From Candidatus Omnitrophota bacterium (lineage in GTDB: Bacteria > Omnitrophota > Gorgyraeia > Gorgyraeales > Gorgyraeaceae): DNA of 64,000 bases. A model generated the notes under the pieces. It searched no databases. It was given only the letters and a program-made list of their open reading frames with translations, and was not told where the DNA came from. Shown piece by piece: positions 41,551 through 50,731 of this stretch. Where the stretch lies: contig DNHS01000051.1 in NCBI GenBank assembly GCA_003485765.1, forward strand, positions 1-64,000, in the 5' to 3' direction. The stretch's first letter is position 1. Every line of letters starts with the position of its first letter. The position numbers were made by a program, and so were the translations under genes.

Positions 41551-42270
41551 TTAGCCTTTTGTAAATAGGCTGCTAAGCCTGGAAAACTGCCCGGAAAATA
41601 ATATTGCGCCCATCAATATCAGAAATACACCTGAAACTAAAGGCGCGAAACGCATAAAGTTCTTGAATTTTGCGAAAAGAAACAGAAATTGGTTTATCGC
41701 AAGGCTTGCTATAAAAAACGGCAGGCCTAGACCCATAGAATAGGCTAATAAAAGGGTTGTGGCTTTAGGCAGGCTTTCAAGCGTAGAGGCATATATAAGA
41801 ATGCTTGATAATATTGGCCCCACGCATGGCGTCCATCCAAATGCAAATGCCATGCCCACTAATAAAGACCCTAGATAACCAAAATTCTTTCTCTTTAAAC
41901 TAATCCCTTTCCCCTGGCTTAAAAACCTTGTTTTTATTACACCCATTATATTAAGGCCGAATAAAATTATTAATACCCCTCCTATCCTTTCAAGCCATAT
42001 TCTTTTTATTCCAAAAAAACTGCCAAAATATGACAGCGTCAGCCCCAGCAATACAAAAATTATTGAAAACCCTAAAATAAAGAATAAAGAGTTTAGCCCA
42101 GTAAGCTTTGTTATATCAGAGGGCTTTCCGGAGGATTTTATATCCTCAAAAGACCTGCCTGTAATATAAGTAATATAAGACGGGAAAAGCGGCAAGATGC
42201 AAGGAGAAAGAAATGAAAGAACGCCTGCAGAAAACGCTATAAGAATAGAGACTTCGCTTCCGGAAAACAT
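41551..42270 (-). CDS. CcdA/DsbD-type membrane thiol transporter
   Basis: 239 residues, six membrane helices. Features: LSFLSPCILPLFPSYI (helix 1 Cys) and FGWTPCVGPILSSIL (helix 4 Cys). Moves reducing power from cytoplasm to TlpA. Operon partner downstream. Confidence 0.93.
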   Translation of the reverse strand: MFSGSEVSILIAFSAGVLSFLSPCILPLFPSYITYITGRSFEDIKSSGKPSDITKLTGLNSLFFILGFSIIFVLLGLTLSYFGSFFGIKRIWLERIGGVLIILFGLNIMGVIKTRFLSQGKGISLKRKNFGYLGSLLVGMAFAFGWTPCVGPILSSILIYASTLESLPKATTLLLAYSMGLGLPFFIASLAINQFLFLFAKFKNFMRFAPLVSGVFLILMGAILFSGQFSRLSSLFTKG

Positions 42271-42285
42271 GACTCCCCCTTCAGT

Positions 42286-42516
42286 TTACCTGGCCGAAGC
42301 CCTTACTTTTATAATATCAAGCTCCTGACGTATGTCAGTAAGCCGTGCGATTATGTCTTCCTGGTTCTTTAAAACCCTGTCTATTCTCTCTGAAAGCTTT
42401 ATTGCGTCACTCTTTGGATCCTGGTTATTTTCTTTGCCAAAGATATTAAGCGTAAATATGCAGAGAGATACAAGAATCGCTCCTAATAGCGATAAAATCC
42501 AAATCTTTCTCATCAT
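42286..42516 (-). CDS. Small membrane protein with coiled coil
   Basis: 76 residues: one membrane helix (4-26), then a charged coiled coil (about 36-70). AGAGG precedes the ATG. It begins the ccdA/tlpA transcript; no function recognised. Confidence 0.65.
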   Translation of the reverse strand: MMRKIWILSLLGAILVSLCIFTLNIFGKENNQDPKSDAIKLSERIDRVLKNQEDIIARLTDIRQELDIIKVRASAR

Positions 42517-42565
42517 TTATTACCTCTTTTCCAAGTATATATTATAACAAACCCGCCTTGTGCAG

Positions 42566-44275
42566 TCAACCCAAGTTTTTTAATTTCAACTTGCTAAAAA
42601 TAGCGGTATTTAATATGTCATTTTTCTCAAGCCACGCTCTCCTTGCCACTGCCACTCCAAATTTCATCATATTCAAATGTTCTGCAAGATGAGAATCTGT
42701 ATTTATAACAATCTTTACGCCGGCTTCCTTTGCCATTCTGGAATTTATGTCATTCAGATCCAGCCTCTCGGGAAAACTATTTATCTCAAACGCCGTATTA
42801 GTATCTAAAGCTGCTTTAAAAACCTCTTTAAAATCCATATCATACGCATCTCTTGAGCCCCACAACCTGCCTGTAGGATGGGCGATTATGTTTACATATT
42901 TATTCTGGCATGCCTTTATAATACGCTTTGTAATAAAAGAGCTTGGCTGTTTAAAGCCTGTATGTATTGCGCCTATTACAATATCCATTCCCCGAAGCAA
43001 GCTATCTGGATAATCCAGATTCCCATCTGAATCAATGTCAACCTCTGAGCCAAAAAGAATCTTTATGTCCCTATATTTTTTATTTAACTCATCTATCTCT
43101 TTTCTTTTAAGTTCTAGTTCATGCGTATTTAATCCGCCCGCTATCTTCAGACCTTGAGAATGATCGGTAATAGCTATATATTCATAACCCAGCTCCATGG
43201 ACTTTATCACCATCTCTTCCATAGAGTTCCCGCCATCAGACCATGTTGAATGCATGTGAAGGTCGCCTTTTATATCCTCTATCTTTACCAGATCCGGCAA
43301 TGCGCCTTTAAGGCTCGCTTCAAATTCTCCTCTATCTTCTCTTAATTCAGGCTCTATATATGAAAGGCCGAGTGCTTTATACATCTCTTCTTCTGTCTTA
43401 CCTGCTATTCTTCTTTCGGCCTTAAATATCCCGTATTCATTCAGTTTCAGGCCATGTTTAATCGCAAGCTGGCGAAGCTTTATATTATGCTCTTTGGAGC
43501 CTGTAAAATACATTAAGCTAGCTCCGTAAGACGACTCGCCCACTACCCTCGCATCTACCTGTATATTGTCTTTTGTGCGGATTGATGATTTTGCAGGGCC
43601 TTTTGCAATTACATCTTTTACATCCGCTAATGTTGTAAATGCATCCATTATTTTTTGAGGGTTGTTTGAAGAAATAAGAATATCTATATCCCTTACTGTG
43701 TCTTTCATCCTTCTCAGGCTTCCCGCAGGATTTATTCTTTTCACATCTTTTAATTTCTCAAGCTGGGCTACAAAACCTTCAGCCACTTCCGTTGCGATTT
43801 TTAAATCAAGCCTCTCCCTCGTTTTTTTAAAAAGCTCTATGCCGGCCAATATATTCTCTTCTGTCTTCTCTCCCATGCCTTCAAGATCCCTTATCTTTCC
43901 TGCATGCGCCATCCTCTCAAGCATGACTACATCCTGTATATCCAGTTTTTCATACAATAATTTTGCTGTCTTAGGCCCTATGCCGGGCACATTTAAAATC
44001 TCAATCAGGCCTTCGGGTATATCCTTTTTTAATTTCTCCAGATATTCAAGTTTTCCTGTAGATACAATCTCTTTTATCTTCTCCTCCAGATCCTTGCCTA
44101 TGCCGGATATGTCTTTCAATTTATCTTCCTTTACAAAGGCCTCTATGTCATCCGGAAGCGACTCTATGTTCTGACTCGCCCTTTCATACGCGCGGATCCT
44201 GAAATGATTCTCTCCCTTAATTTCCAGAATCTCTGCAATATCCCTGAAAATCTTGGCAACGAGTTTATTTTTCAT
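42566..44275 (-). CDS. polX: DNA polymerase X family protein with PHP domain
   Basis: 569 residues, the usual PolX length. HhH regions (about 45-130), the palm domain with GSLRRMKDTVRDIDILIS (metal-binding Asp pair), and a C-terminal PHP phosphoesterase (DLHMHSTWSDG, ITDHSQG). Used in gap filling and 3' end repair. Divergent from the PpiD-like gene. Confidence 0.94.
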   Translation of the reverse strand: MKNKLVAKIFRDIAEILEIKGENHFRIRAYERASQNIESLPDDIEAFVKEDKLKDISGIGKDLEEKIKEIVSTGKLEYLEKLKKDIPEGLIEILNVPGIGPKTAKLLYEKLDIQDVVMLERMAHAGKIRDLEGMGEKTEENILAGIELFKKTRERLDLKIATEVAEGFVAQLEKLKDVKRINPAGSLRRMKDTVRDIDILISSNNPQKIMDAFTTLADVKDVIAKGPAKSSIRTKDNIQVDARVVGESSYGASLMYFTGSKEHNIKLRQLAIKHGLKLNEYGIFKAERRIAGKTEEEMYKALGLSYIEPELREDRGEFEASLKGALPDLVKIEDIKGDLHMHSTWSDGGNSMEEMVIKSMELGYEYIAITDHSQGLKIAGGLNTHELELKRKEIDELNKKYRDIKILFGSEVDIDSDGNLDYPDSLLRGMDIVIGAIHTGFKQPSSFITKRIIKACQNKYVNIIAHPTGRLWGSRDAYDMDFKEVFKAALDTNTAFEINSFPERLDLNDINSRMAKEAGVKIVINTDSHLAEHLNMMKFGVAVARRAWLEKNDILNTAIFSKLKLKNLG

Positions 44276-44316
44276 AGTAAGATTATTTTACCATAGATTT
44301 TTTTATGTAGAAAGGA

Positions 44317-44322
44317 TATAAT
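44317..44322 (+). promoter_or_regulatory. -10 box of the foldase gene
   Basis: TATAAT in the 73-nt divergent gap; a -35 box is not convincing. AAGGAG stands just before the ATG at 44349. Confidence 0.45.
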
Positions 44323-44348
44323 GTCTTAAAATTAATAAGGAGAACATT

Positions 44349-45770
44349 ATGCTATTAAAATTCTTACGCAAACGTAAAAATATGAGGCGTATTATGTGGG
44401 CGCTGGCAATACTGATAATTCCTGCTTTTGTCATATGGGGAGCTGGCTCATCTGGTAAAGATAAAGGCAATAAGCCTGACTACGCAGGAAAACTCTTCGG
44501 CAAAAAGGTTTCCTATGAGGACTATCATGATATGTGGAATGTGTCAAGAGACTATGCTGTAAAGTCTTTCGGCAATAACGTGCCTGTGGAATTCATAGAC
44601 CAGATGGCGTGGAGCCGCATAATACTAATAGAGGAAGCAAAAAGGCAAAACCTCCGCGCGACTGACCGGGAGGTTGTAGAAAAAATAACCTCTTTCCCTG
44701 CATTTCAAAGAAACGGTTCTTTTGACAAAAGGCTTTACAAATCAATGCTCCAGGATACAGCCAGGTCCTTTGAAGAAAAATTAAGAGACGACCTCTTGAT
44801 ATCTAAACTAAAAGATAAAATCACGTCTGACATTAAGGTAAATGACGAAGACGTTAAAAATGAATATAAGAAAAAGTTTGAAAAGATAAAATCCGCTTAT
44901 GCGCTTATACCTTTTATCGACTCTGAAAAAGATGCGCAATATGATGATTCTTCCTTGGAAAATTTCTACGAGCAGAATAAGCAGGCTTTCGAAAAGGACG
45001 AACAGATCAATATAAAATATATAGAAATCCTGCTTTCTAACCCAAACGCTGAAGAGCTAGCTTATAAAGTTTTAGACCAGGTAAACACAAAAAAGAATTT
45101 AGAAGAACCTGCCAGAGTTAATTCGCTGGAAATAAAGGAAACTGGGTTCTTCTCAGCTAATGAAGAAATACCTGATATAGGCTGGTCTTATGATTTCGCT
45201 AAGAGAGGCTTTGAACTGCAGAAAAACGAGATAAACCGCATACTGGTAAAAACAGATAAAGGCTTATACATTATACAACTGAAAGAAAAAAAAGATCCCT
45301 ATATCCCTGATTATACGGAAGCTAAAGACATTGTTAAAAAGGAATTTATAAAAGAAGAATCCATTAAGTTATCCCAGAAAAAATCAGAGGCTATATACTT
45401 GGATATAGCCAATGGCATTAAAACTAATGAAACGTTTGAAAGCGTTGTAAAAAAATACGGCCTTCAGGTAAAGCAAACTGATTTCATAGCCAGGGATGGC
45501 TATATACCTGAAATAGGGCCTGCCAAGGAATTTATAGACATTGCTTCCTCTATAAAAATAGGCTCTATCTCAAAGCCTTTAAAAACCCTTCAGGGCTGGG
45601 TTATACTAGAGCCTCTTGAATTTAAGAGTATAGACGAGGTAAAATTCATAGAAGAAAAAGATAAATTCAAAGAAAATCTTCTTGCTAATAGGAAAGAGGA
45701 AGAATTTAACAAATATTTTCAGGATCTGAAAACAAAGGCTGATTTTGTAAGCTACACCGAAAAGCGGTAA
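44349..45770 (+). CDS. PpiD/SurA-like peptidyl-prolyl isomerase foldase
   Basis: 473 residues. N-terminal membrane helix (about 13-31), SurA-N-like chaperone region (about 40-180) and a parvulin-like domain (about 210-320: FEKDEQINIKYIEI, IGWSYDFAKRGFEL, ILVKTDKGLYIIQL). Membrane-tethered, facing the periplasm, helping outer-membrane and secreted proteins fold. Convergent with nrdR, only 1 nt apart; no terminator seen between them. Confidence 0.88.
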   Translation: MLLKFLRKRKNMRRIMWALAILIIPAFVIWGAGSSGKDKGNKPDYAGKLFGKKVSYEDYHDMWNVSRDYAVKSFGNNVPVEFIDQMAWSRIILIEEAKRQNLRATDREVVEKITSFPAFQRNGSFDKRLYKSMLQDTARSFEEKLRDDLLISKLKDKITSDIKVNDEDVKNEYKKKFEKIKSAYALIPFIDSEKDAQYDDSSLENFYEQNKQAFEKDEQINIKYIEILLSNPNAEELAYKVLDQVNTKKNLEEPARVNSLEIKETGFFSANEEIPDIGWSYDFAKRGFELQKNEINRILVKTDKGLYIIQLKEKKDPYIPDYTEAKDIVKKEFIKEESIKLSQKKSEAIYLDIANGIKTNETFESVVKKYGLQVKQTDFIARDGYIPEIGPAKEFIDIASSIKIGSISKPLKTLQGWVILEPLEFKSIDEVKFIEEKDKFKENLLANRKEEEFNKYFQDLKTKADFVSYTEKR

Positions 45771-45771
45771 T

Positions 45772-46230
45772 CTATTTAGTGTGATTTAACAGGTCCTTCA
45801 GCTCTTTCATGAATTGATTAATATCCTTAAACTGGCGGTACACAGAAGCAAATCTCACGTAGGCAACCTCGTCAAGCTTATAGAGAAGCTCCATTAATAA
45901 TTCGCCCACTTCTCTGGATGGCGCTTCTTTTTCAAATTTACTCTGGAGAGTGTATTCAATTTTATCTGCCAGCGCTTCAAGCTGTTCTGTGCTTATGGGC
46001 CTTTTTTCGCACGCCTTTGTAAGCCCGTTTAATATCTTTTTCCTGTCAAACGGCTCTCGTCTTCCGTCTTTTTTTATAACTATTAAAGTAGTTTCTTCTA
46101 TGTTTTCATATGTCGTAAAGCGCCTCTGGCAATTAAGGCACTCTCTCCGCCTTCTTATCGAACGGCCTTCTTCGCTGGACCTGGAATCAATAACCTTGTC
46201 TTCATTATGTCCGCAGAATGGGCATTTCAT
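45772..46230 (-). CDS. nrdR: Transcriptional repressor NrdR
   Basis: 152 residues. Zinc ribbon (CPFCGHNEDKVIDSR, CLNCQRRFTTYE) then an ATP-cone (about 48-138). Represses ribonucleotide reductase genes according to dATP/ATP. Follows glyA, a common pairing. Confidence 0.97.
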   Translation of the reverse strand: MKCPFCGHNEDKVIDSRSSEEGRSIRRRRECLNCQRRFTTYENIEETTLIVIKKDGRREPFDRKKILNGLTKACEKRPISTEQLEALADKIEYTLQSKFEKEAPSREVGELLMELLYKLDEVAYVRFASVYRQFKDINQFMKELKDLLNHTK

Positions 46231-46244
46231 AAATGTCTCCTTGT

Positions 46245-47495
46245 TTAGATTTTGTTCAGTTCAGGATAAAGAGGAAATTTCTTTATTAACTTCTCCACAT
46301 CTTTTTTGCATTCATCTAACTTATCATGGCAATCTCTATATTTAATGGCATTATTAATAATCTGGGCTATCTTCTCCATATCTTTTTCATTCATACCTCT
46401 TGTAGTAACCGCGGGCGTGCCAAGCCTTATGCCGCTTGTAAGTGTAGAGGGATTCTTGTCAAAAGGTATAAGGTTTTTATTTACTGTTATGTGAATCCTG
46501 TCCAGAATTTCGCTCGCAACTCTCCCTGTGATATTTTTTGAAGTGAGATCAACCAGAAATAAATGGTTATCAGTCCCTCCTGAAACTATCCTGTAGCCTG
46601 ATTTATTTAATGCGCTCGCAAGAGACCTTGCATTTTTTATAACCTGCGCCTGATATTGCCTGAATTCTTTTGTGTCTGCCTCTTTAAGCGCAATCGCCTT
46701 ACTGGCTATTATATGCATCAAAGGCCCGCCCTGTTCGCCTGGAAAAACTTCTATGTCTATCTTTTTAGCGAACTCCTGTTTACAGAGTATCATACCGCCG
46801 CGCGGCCCTCTCAGTGTCTTGTGAGTTGTAGTGCTAACTACATGAGCGTATTCAACCGGGTTAGGGTGCAGCCCTGCTGCTACAAGGCCTGCTATGTGAG
46901 CCATGTCCACGAAAAGATATGCCCCTACTTTATCCGCTATTCCCCTGAATTTTTTGAAATCTATCACGCGCGAATAAGCAGACGCTCCTGCAAGTATCAT
47001 CCTCGGTTTATGTCTTTTTGCCAATGATTCTATCTCGTCATAATCCAGCATCTCTGTATCTTTATTGAGCCCATACGAAACTACATTAAAGAACCTTCCT
47101 GAAAAATTATGCTTAAGCCCATGCGTGAGATGCCCCCCGCAGGCAAGGTCCATTGCCAGGACTGTGTCGCCCGGCTCTAGCAGAGCAAAATACACAGCCA
47201 TATTTGCCTGGCTTCCTGAGTGCGGCTGAACATTTACATGTTCTGCTCCGAATATCTTCTTGGCCCTTTCTATAGCAAGGCTTTCAACATCATCCACATG
47301 TTCGCATCCGCCATACCACCTTTTGGAAAGATACCCTTCTGCGTATTTATTTGTCAATACAGACCCTGCTGCTTCCAGGACAGCGAGGCTGGTAAAATTC
47401 TCGCTTGCAATAAGCTCTATATTATTCTGCTGCCGCTTAAGTTCTTTGCGTATTAAATTATAAATTTCAGGGTCTACTTTTCTTAATGCCTTCAT
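46245..47495 (-). CDS. glyA: Serine hydroxymethyltransferase
   Basis: 416 residues from ATG 47495, with GAGGG 8 nt upstream. PLP enzyme: VSTTTHKTLRGPRGG contains the PLP-Lys. Interconverts serine and glycine while giving 5,10-methylene-THF, supplying glycine and one-carbon units for the purine genes ahead of it. Overlaps rpiB by 29 nt. Confidence 0.97.
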   Translation of the reverse strand: MKALRKVDPEIYNLIRKELKRQQNNIELIASENFTSLAVLEAAGSVLTNKYAEGYLSKRWYGGCEHVDDVESLAIERAKKIFGAEHVNVQPHSGSQANMAVYFALLEPGDTVLAMDLACGGHLTHGLKHNFSGRFFNVVSYGLNKDTEMLDYDEIESLAKRHKPRMILAGASAYSRVIDFKKFRGIADKVGAYLFVDMAHIAGLVAAGLHPNPVEYAHVVSTTTHKTLRGPRGGMILCKQEFAKKIDIEVFPGEQGGPLMHIIASKAIALKEADTKEFRQYQAQVIKNARSLASALNKSGYRIVSGGTDNHLFLVDLTSKNITGRVASEILDRIHITVNKNLIPFDKNPSTLTSGIRLGTPAVTTRGMNEKDMEKIAQIINNAIKYRDCHDKLDECKKDVEKLIKKFPLYPELNKI

Positions 47496-47937
47496 ATTCA
47501 AAGCCCTCTATTTTTTTGATCTGACTCACTCTCCTGGCGTGTCTATCGCCAAGATGTTTTGCCATAAGCCACGCCTCTAAAATCTTTTTTGCTTTGCTAG
47601 GTGTAACTATATTTGCCGCAAATACAAGGATATTGCTGTCATTATGCTCTTTGCTTGAACGGGCAATATCCGGCCTGTCGCATAATGCAGCCCTGACGCC
47701 TTTTACCTTATTCGCAACCATTGACATGCCTATCCCGGTTTTACAGATAAGTATTCCTCTGGGGTAAGTTTTGGCTGCAACAAGTTTTGCCACTTCATAA
47801 CCTATCACAGGGTAATCGCAAGCTTCCTCTGAAAAAGTCCCCATGTCTTTCACTGCGTGGCCTTTTGCCTTTAGAAATTTTATAAGTGCCTCTTTTAATT
47901 TAAATCCGCCATGGTCTGCCCCGATTACTATCCTCAT
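47467..47937 (-). CDS. rpiB: Ribose-5-phosphate isomerase B
   Basis: 156 residues. GADHGGFKLKE start and ICKTGIGMSMVANKVKGVRAALC (active-site Cys). Converts ribulose 5-phosphate to ribose 5-phosphate, the source of PRPP for purines. Sits between the TsaC fusion and glyA, the order also seen in Bacillus (ywlC-ywlE-rpiB-glyA). Confidence 0.95.
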   Translation of the reverse strand: MRIVIGADHGGFKLKEALIKFLKAKGHAVKDMGTFSEEACDYPVIGYEVAKLVAAKTYPRGILICKTGIGMSMVANKVKGVRAALCDRPDIARSSKEHNDSNILVFAANIVTPSKAKKILEAWLMAKHLGDRHARRVSQIKKIEGFEYEGIKKSRP

Positions 47938-48987
47938 CTATTTCTTCTCCTCTTTAAATATCTCCAGAAATATATTACTAACCTCTTCTTTTATAACACC
48001 AAGGATATTTTTATATTCTTCTAAAGACCTTCCTATAGGGTCAGGTATATCCTGGCCTTCTTTAAGAAGCCTTACCCGGTCTTTGATTTCAGGCATCAGA
48101 TTTATCATAACATCTCTATGAAATTTTTCCATCACAAATACAATATCTGATCTTTTCAAAATGTCCTTATTGATATTCTTGCTTATATGCCTTGAAACAT
48201 CTACGCCTTCTTCTTTCATAACAGAAATTGTGTTAGGGGCTGCTCCTATACCGGCAAATGTTGAAGTCCCTGCAGAATCAATATGCACCTTTTCAGAAAG
48301 GTTTGCTTCATTTACAAACTTTTCCATTAACCCTTTTGCCATCACGCTCCTGCAGCTATTTCCAGTACATACAAAAAGTAATACGTAATCTGTTAACGCC
48401 TCTTTAGCGGGTATGGCTCCCTGCCTCAATATCTTAAAAGGCTTTTCTGTTACATCCATAACAGTTGACTCTATGCCTATCCTTGCCCTTCCGCCATCCA
48501 GTATTATATCCACATGGCCGTCCATCTCTAAAAGGACTTCTCCAATTGAAACAGGCGGTTTATTTCCTGACAGATTAGCGCTGGGCGCAACCACGCTCAC
48601 TCCTGCTTTTTTTATCAATGAAACTGCAATCCTATTATCAGGCATGCGAAGGCCTATCTTTTCTTTTTTATCATTGAGCGCTACCAATGTCAACGGCCCT
48701 GGCCAGAATCTTTTAGCAACCCTCTCCGCGTCTTTTGAAAGAACAATCCCTAACTGCTTTAATGAATCAAAATCAGCTATATGGACGCTGAATGGCTTGT
48801 CCTTTGGCCTTTTTTTTATTTCATACAGCCTGTCTATGGTGTCTTTATTAAGAATATTCGCAGCTATGCCATAAACTGTTTCAGTAGGGAATACTACCAG
48901 GCCTCCGTTTTTTAAGACCTCGGCTGCTTCATTAATAAGCCTCTCTTCTGGAAAATTTGGATTCAGCTTTATAACTTTTGTTTTCAT
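47938..48987 (-). CDS. Threonylcarbamoyl-AMP synthase fused to a low-molecular-weight phosphatase
   Basis: 349 residues. Residues 1-200 are TsaC/YwlC-like (VVFPTETVYGIAAN, RFWPGPLT, SVVAPSANLSGN), making the t6A precursor on tRNA. Residues 200-349 are a LMW phosphatase: VCTGNSCRS (C207, R213) and the general-acid loop IPDPIG (D316). The active-site loop CTGNSCRS resembles protein-arginine phosphatase YwlE (CTGNTCRS) more than tyrosine phosphatases (CxGNICRS). A fusion of two genes that are neighbours in Bacillus. Its stop touches the rpiB start codon. Confidence 0.9.
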   Translation of the reverse strand: MKTKVIKLNPNFPEERLINEAAEVLKNGGLVVFPTETVYGIAANILNKDTIDRLYEIKKRPKDKPFSVHIADFDSLKQLGIVLSKDAERVAKRFWPGPLTLVALNDKKEKIGLRMPDNRIAVSLIKKAGVSVVAPSANLSGNKPPVSIGEVLLEMDGHVDIILDGGRARIGIESTVMDVTEKPFKILRQGAIPAKEALTDYVLLFVCTGNSCRSVMAKGLMEKFVNEANLSEKVHIDSAGTSTFAGIGAAPNTISVMKEEGVDVSRHISKNINKDILKRSDIVFVMEKFHRDVMINLMPEIKDRVRLLKEGQDIPDPIGRSLEEYKNILGVIKEEVSNIFLEIFKEEKK

Positions 48988-48989
48988 TA

Positions 48990-49412
48990 TTATTTAAATG
49001 CTTTTAATATTCTTACTGCGAATATAGCAGCGTTTTTAGCGCCTGCTTTACCTATAGCCATACAAGCAACAGGAACGCCTCCGGGCATCTGGACTGTTGA
49101 TAAAAGTGAGTCTAAGCCTTGCAATGATTTGGTTTCTATTGGCACGCCTATAACAGGCAAACTAGTATGAGAACTTACAACGCCGGCTAGAGCTGCAGCC
49201 ATCCCAGCCCCGCATATTAGAATCTTTATGCCTCTTTTCTCTGCTATCTTAGTGTATTTACGCACTGCGTCAGGATTCCTGTGCGCTGAAAGCACATTTA
49301 TCTCATAAGGAATTTTATTTTCTTTCAATATCTTTTCTGTCTCAACCATTGTCTCAGCGTCTGAAGCGCTTCCCATCAATATCCCTACCAAAATTTTCTT
49401 GTTTTTAACCAT
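48990..49412 (-). CDS. purE: N5-carboxyaminoimidazole ribonucleotide mutase
   Basis: 140 residues from ATG 49412 (GGGAGGGGG upstream); the longer frame reads through the palindrome. GSASDAETM and CGAGMAAALAGVVSSHTSLPVIGVP are class I PurE motifs. Interconverts N5-CAIR and CAIR. No purK is in the window, so it may take CO2 directly or use an unlinked purK. Confidence 0.94.
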   Translation of the reverse strand: MVKNKKILVGILMGSASDAETMVETEKILKENKIPYEINVLSAHRNPDAVRKYTKIAEKRGIKILICGAGMAAALAGVVSSHTSLPVIGVPIETKSLQGLDSLLSTVQMPGGVPVACMAIGKAGAKNAAIFAVRILKAFK

Positions 49413-49422
49413 GCCCCCTCCC

Positions 49423-49463
49423 AACAACTTTACAAATTAACAATGTTAGTTTGTAAAGTTGTT
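49423..49463. repeat. 41-nt intergenic palindrome, copy B
   Basis: Same plan as copy A, with arms AACAACTTTACAAATTAACA and a near-exact complement around a central A. It supplies the last ten codons and the stop of purD and ends next to the purE ribosome site. Confidence 0.85.
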
Positions 49464-50731
49464 TGCTTGATTGCTCTATCGCCAATGTCTTTTCTATATT
49501 GCATACCTTCGAATTTTATATGCTCTATTGCCTTATACGCATTGAGTTTAGCTGATTTAATATCCTTCCCAAGGCTCGTTACCCCAAGCACCCTGCCGCC
49601 ATTTGTAAGGATCTTTCCGTTTTCATTCTTTGTGCCTGCGTGGAATACAATTATATCTTTTATTTTTTTTGCCTCTTCCAGCCCGAATATCTCTTTATTT
49701 TTTTCATACTCATCCGGATATCCTTTTGAAGCGCATACCACGGATATACAGGGAGATTTATCCCATTTAACATCTATTTTATCAAGCGTTCCATCTACGC
49801 AGGCCATCATAATATCCGCAAGATCTGATTTTAATCTCGGCAATATCGCCTGCGTCTCAGGATCCCCGAACCTCACATTAAATTCTAAAACCATAGGCCC
49901 ATTTTTAGTTATCATTAAACCTGCGTATAAAACGCCTTTATAAACTTTGCCCTCTTTTTTAAGGCCTTCTACCACAGGCCTGAAAACATTTTTTATAATT
50001 TCTTCCAGCATATCTTTTGTAACTACAGGCGCAGGCGAATAAGCCCCCATGCCGCCTGTATTAGGGCCCTTATCTTTGTCAAAAATCCTTTTATGGTCCT
50101 GGGAGGATTCTAAAGGCACGATGGTTTTCCCATCTGTAAAAACCAGCATAGAAGCCTCTTCGCCTTCCAGGCAATCTTCCAGAATGATTCTATTTCCGCT
50201 ATCTCCAAAAATCCTTTCTACCATTATAGAATCTATTACCTTTAATCCTTCTTCTATTGTCTTTGGTATTATCACGCCTTTACCGGCTGCCAGGCCGTCT
50301 GCTTTTATTACAATGGGTATACCTTTTTCATTCAAATATTTTTTTGCGCCGTTAGAATTATCGAAAACCTTAAATCCCGCCGTAGCTAGGCCGAACTTTT
50401 TCATTACATTTTTAGAAAAAACTTTACTGCCTTCTAACATTGCAACGTCTTTAAAAGGCCCGAATGCCTTTAATCCGTTTTCATTGAAGATATCCACTAT
50501 GCCTTTTACTAAAGGCGCTTCCGGGCCTACCACAGTCAAATCTATCTTATTATTTTTTGCGAAATCTAAAAGCTTGGGAACATCATCTGGTTTTACATCA
50601 ACTAATTCCGCAATCTCTTTTATACCGCTATTTCCAGGAGCGCAGAATATCTTTTTCACTTTTTTACTCTGGGATAATTTCCACACTATAGCATGTTCCC
50701 TTCCCCCAGAGCCGATAACCAAGATTTTCAT
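49430..50731 (-). CDS. purD: Phosphoribosylamine--glycine ligase
   Basis: 433 residues, ATP-grasp. VIGSGGREHAIVWKL start, GPEAPLVKG, IKADGLAAGKGVI, NTGGMGAYSP, VLEFNVRFGDPETQ. Joins glycine to phosphoribosylamine. The C-terminal TTLQTNIVNL is not typical of the family: it is translated palindrome copy B, so the original stop lay a little upstream. Overlaps purM by 4 nt. Confidence 0.95.
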   Translation of the reverse strand: MKILVIGSGGREHAIVWKLSQSKKVKKIFCAPGNSGIKEIAELVDVKPDDVPKLLDFAKNNKIDLTVVGPEAPLVKGIVDIFNENGLKAFGPFKDVAMLEGSKVFSKNVMKKFGLATAGFKVFDNSNGAKKYLNEKGIPIVIKADGLAAGKGVIIPKTIEEGLKVIDSIMVERIFGDSGNRIILEDCLEGEEASMLVFTDGKTIVPLESSQDHKRIFDKDKGPNTGGMGAYSPAPVVTKDMLEEIIKNVFRPVVEGLKKEGKVYKGVLYAGLMITKNGPMVLEFNVRFGDPETQAILPRLKSDLADIMMACVDGTLDKIDVKWDKSPCISVVCASKGYPDEYEKNKEIFGLEEAKKIKDIIVFHAGTKNENGKILTNGGRVLGVTSLGKDIKSAKLNAYKAIEHIKFEGMQYRKDIGDRAIKQTTLQTNIVNL

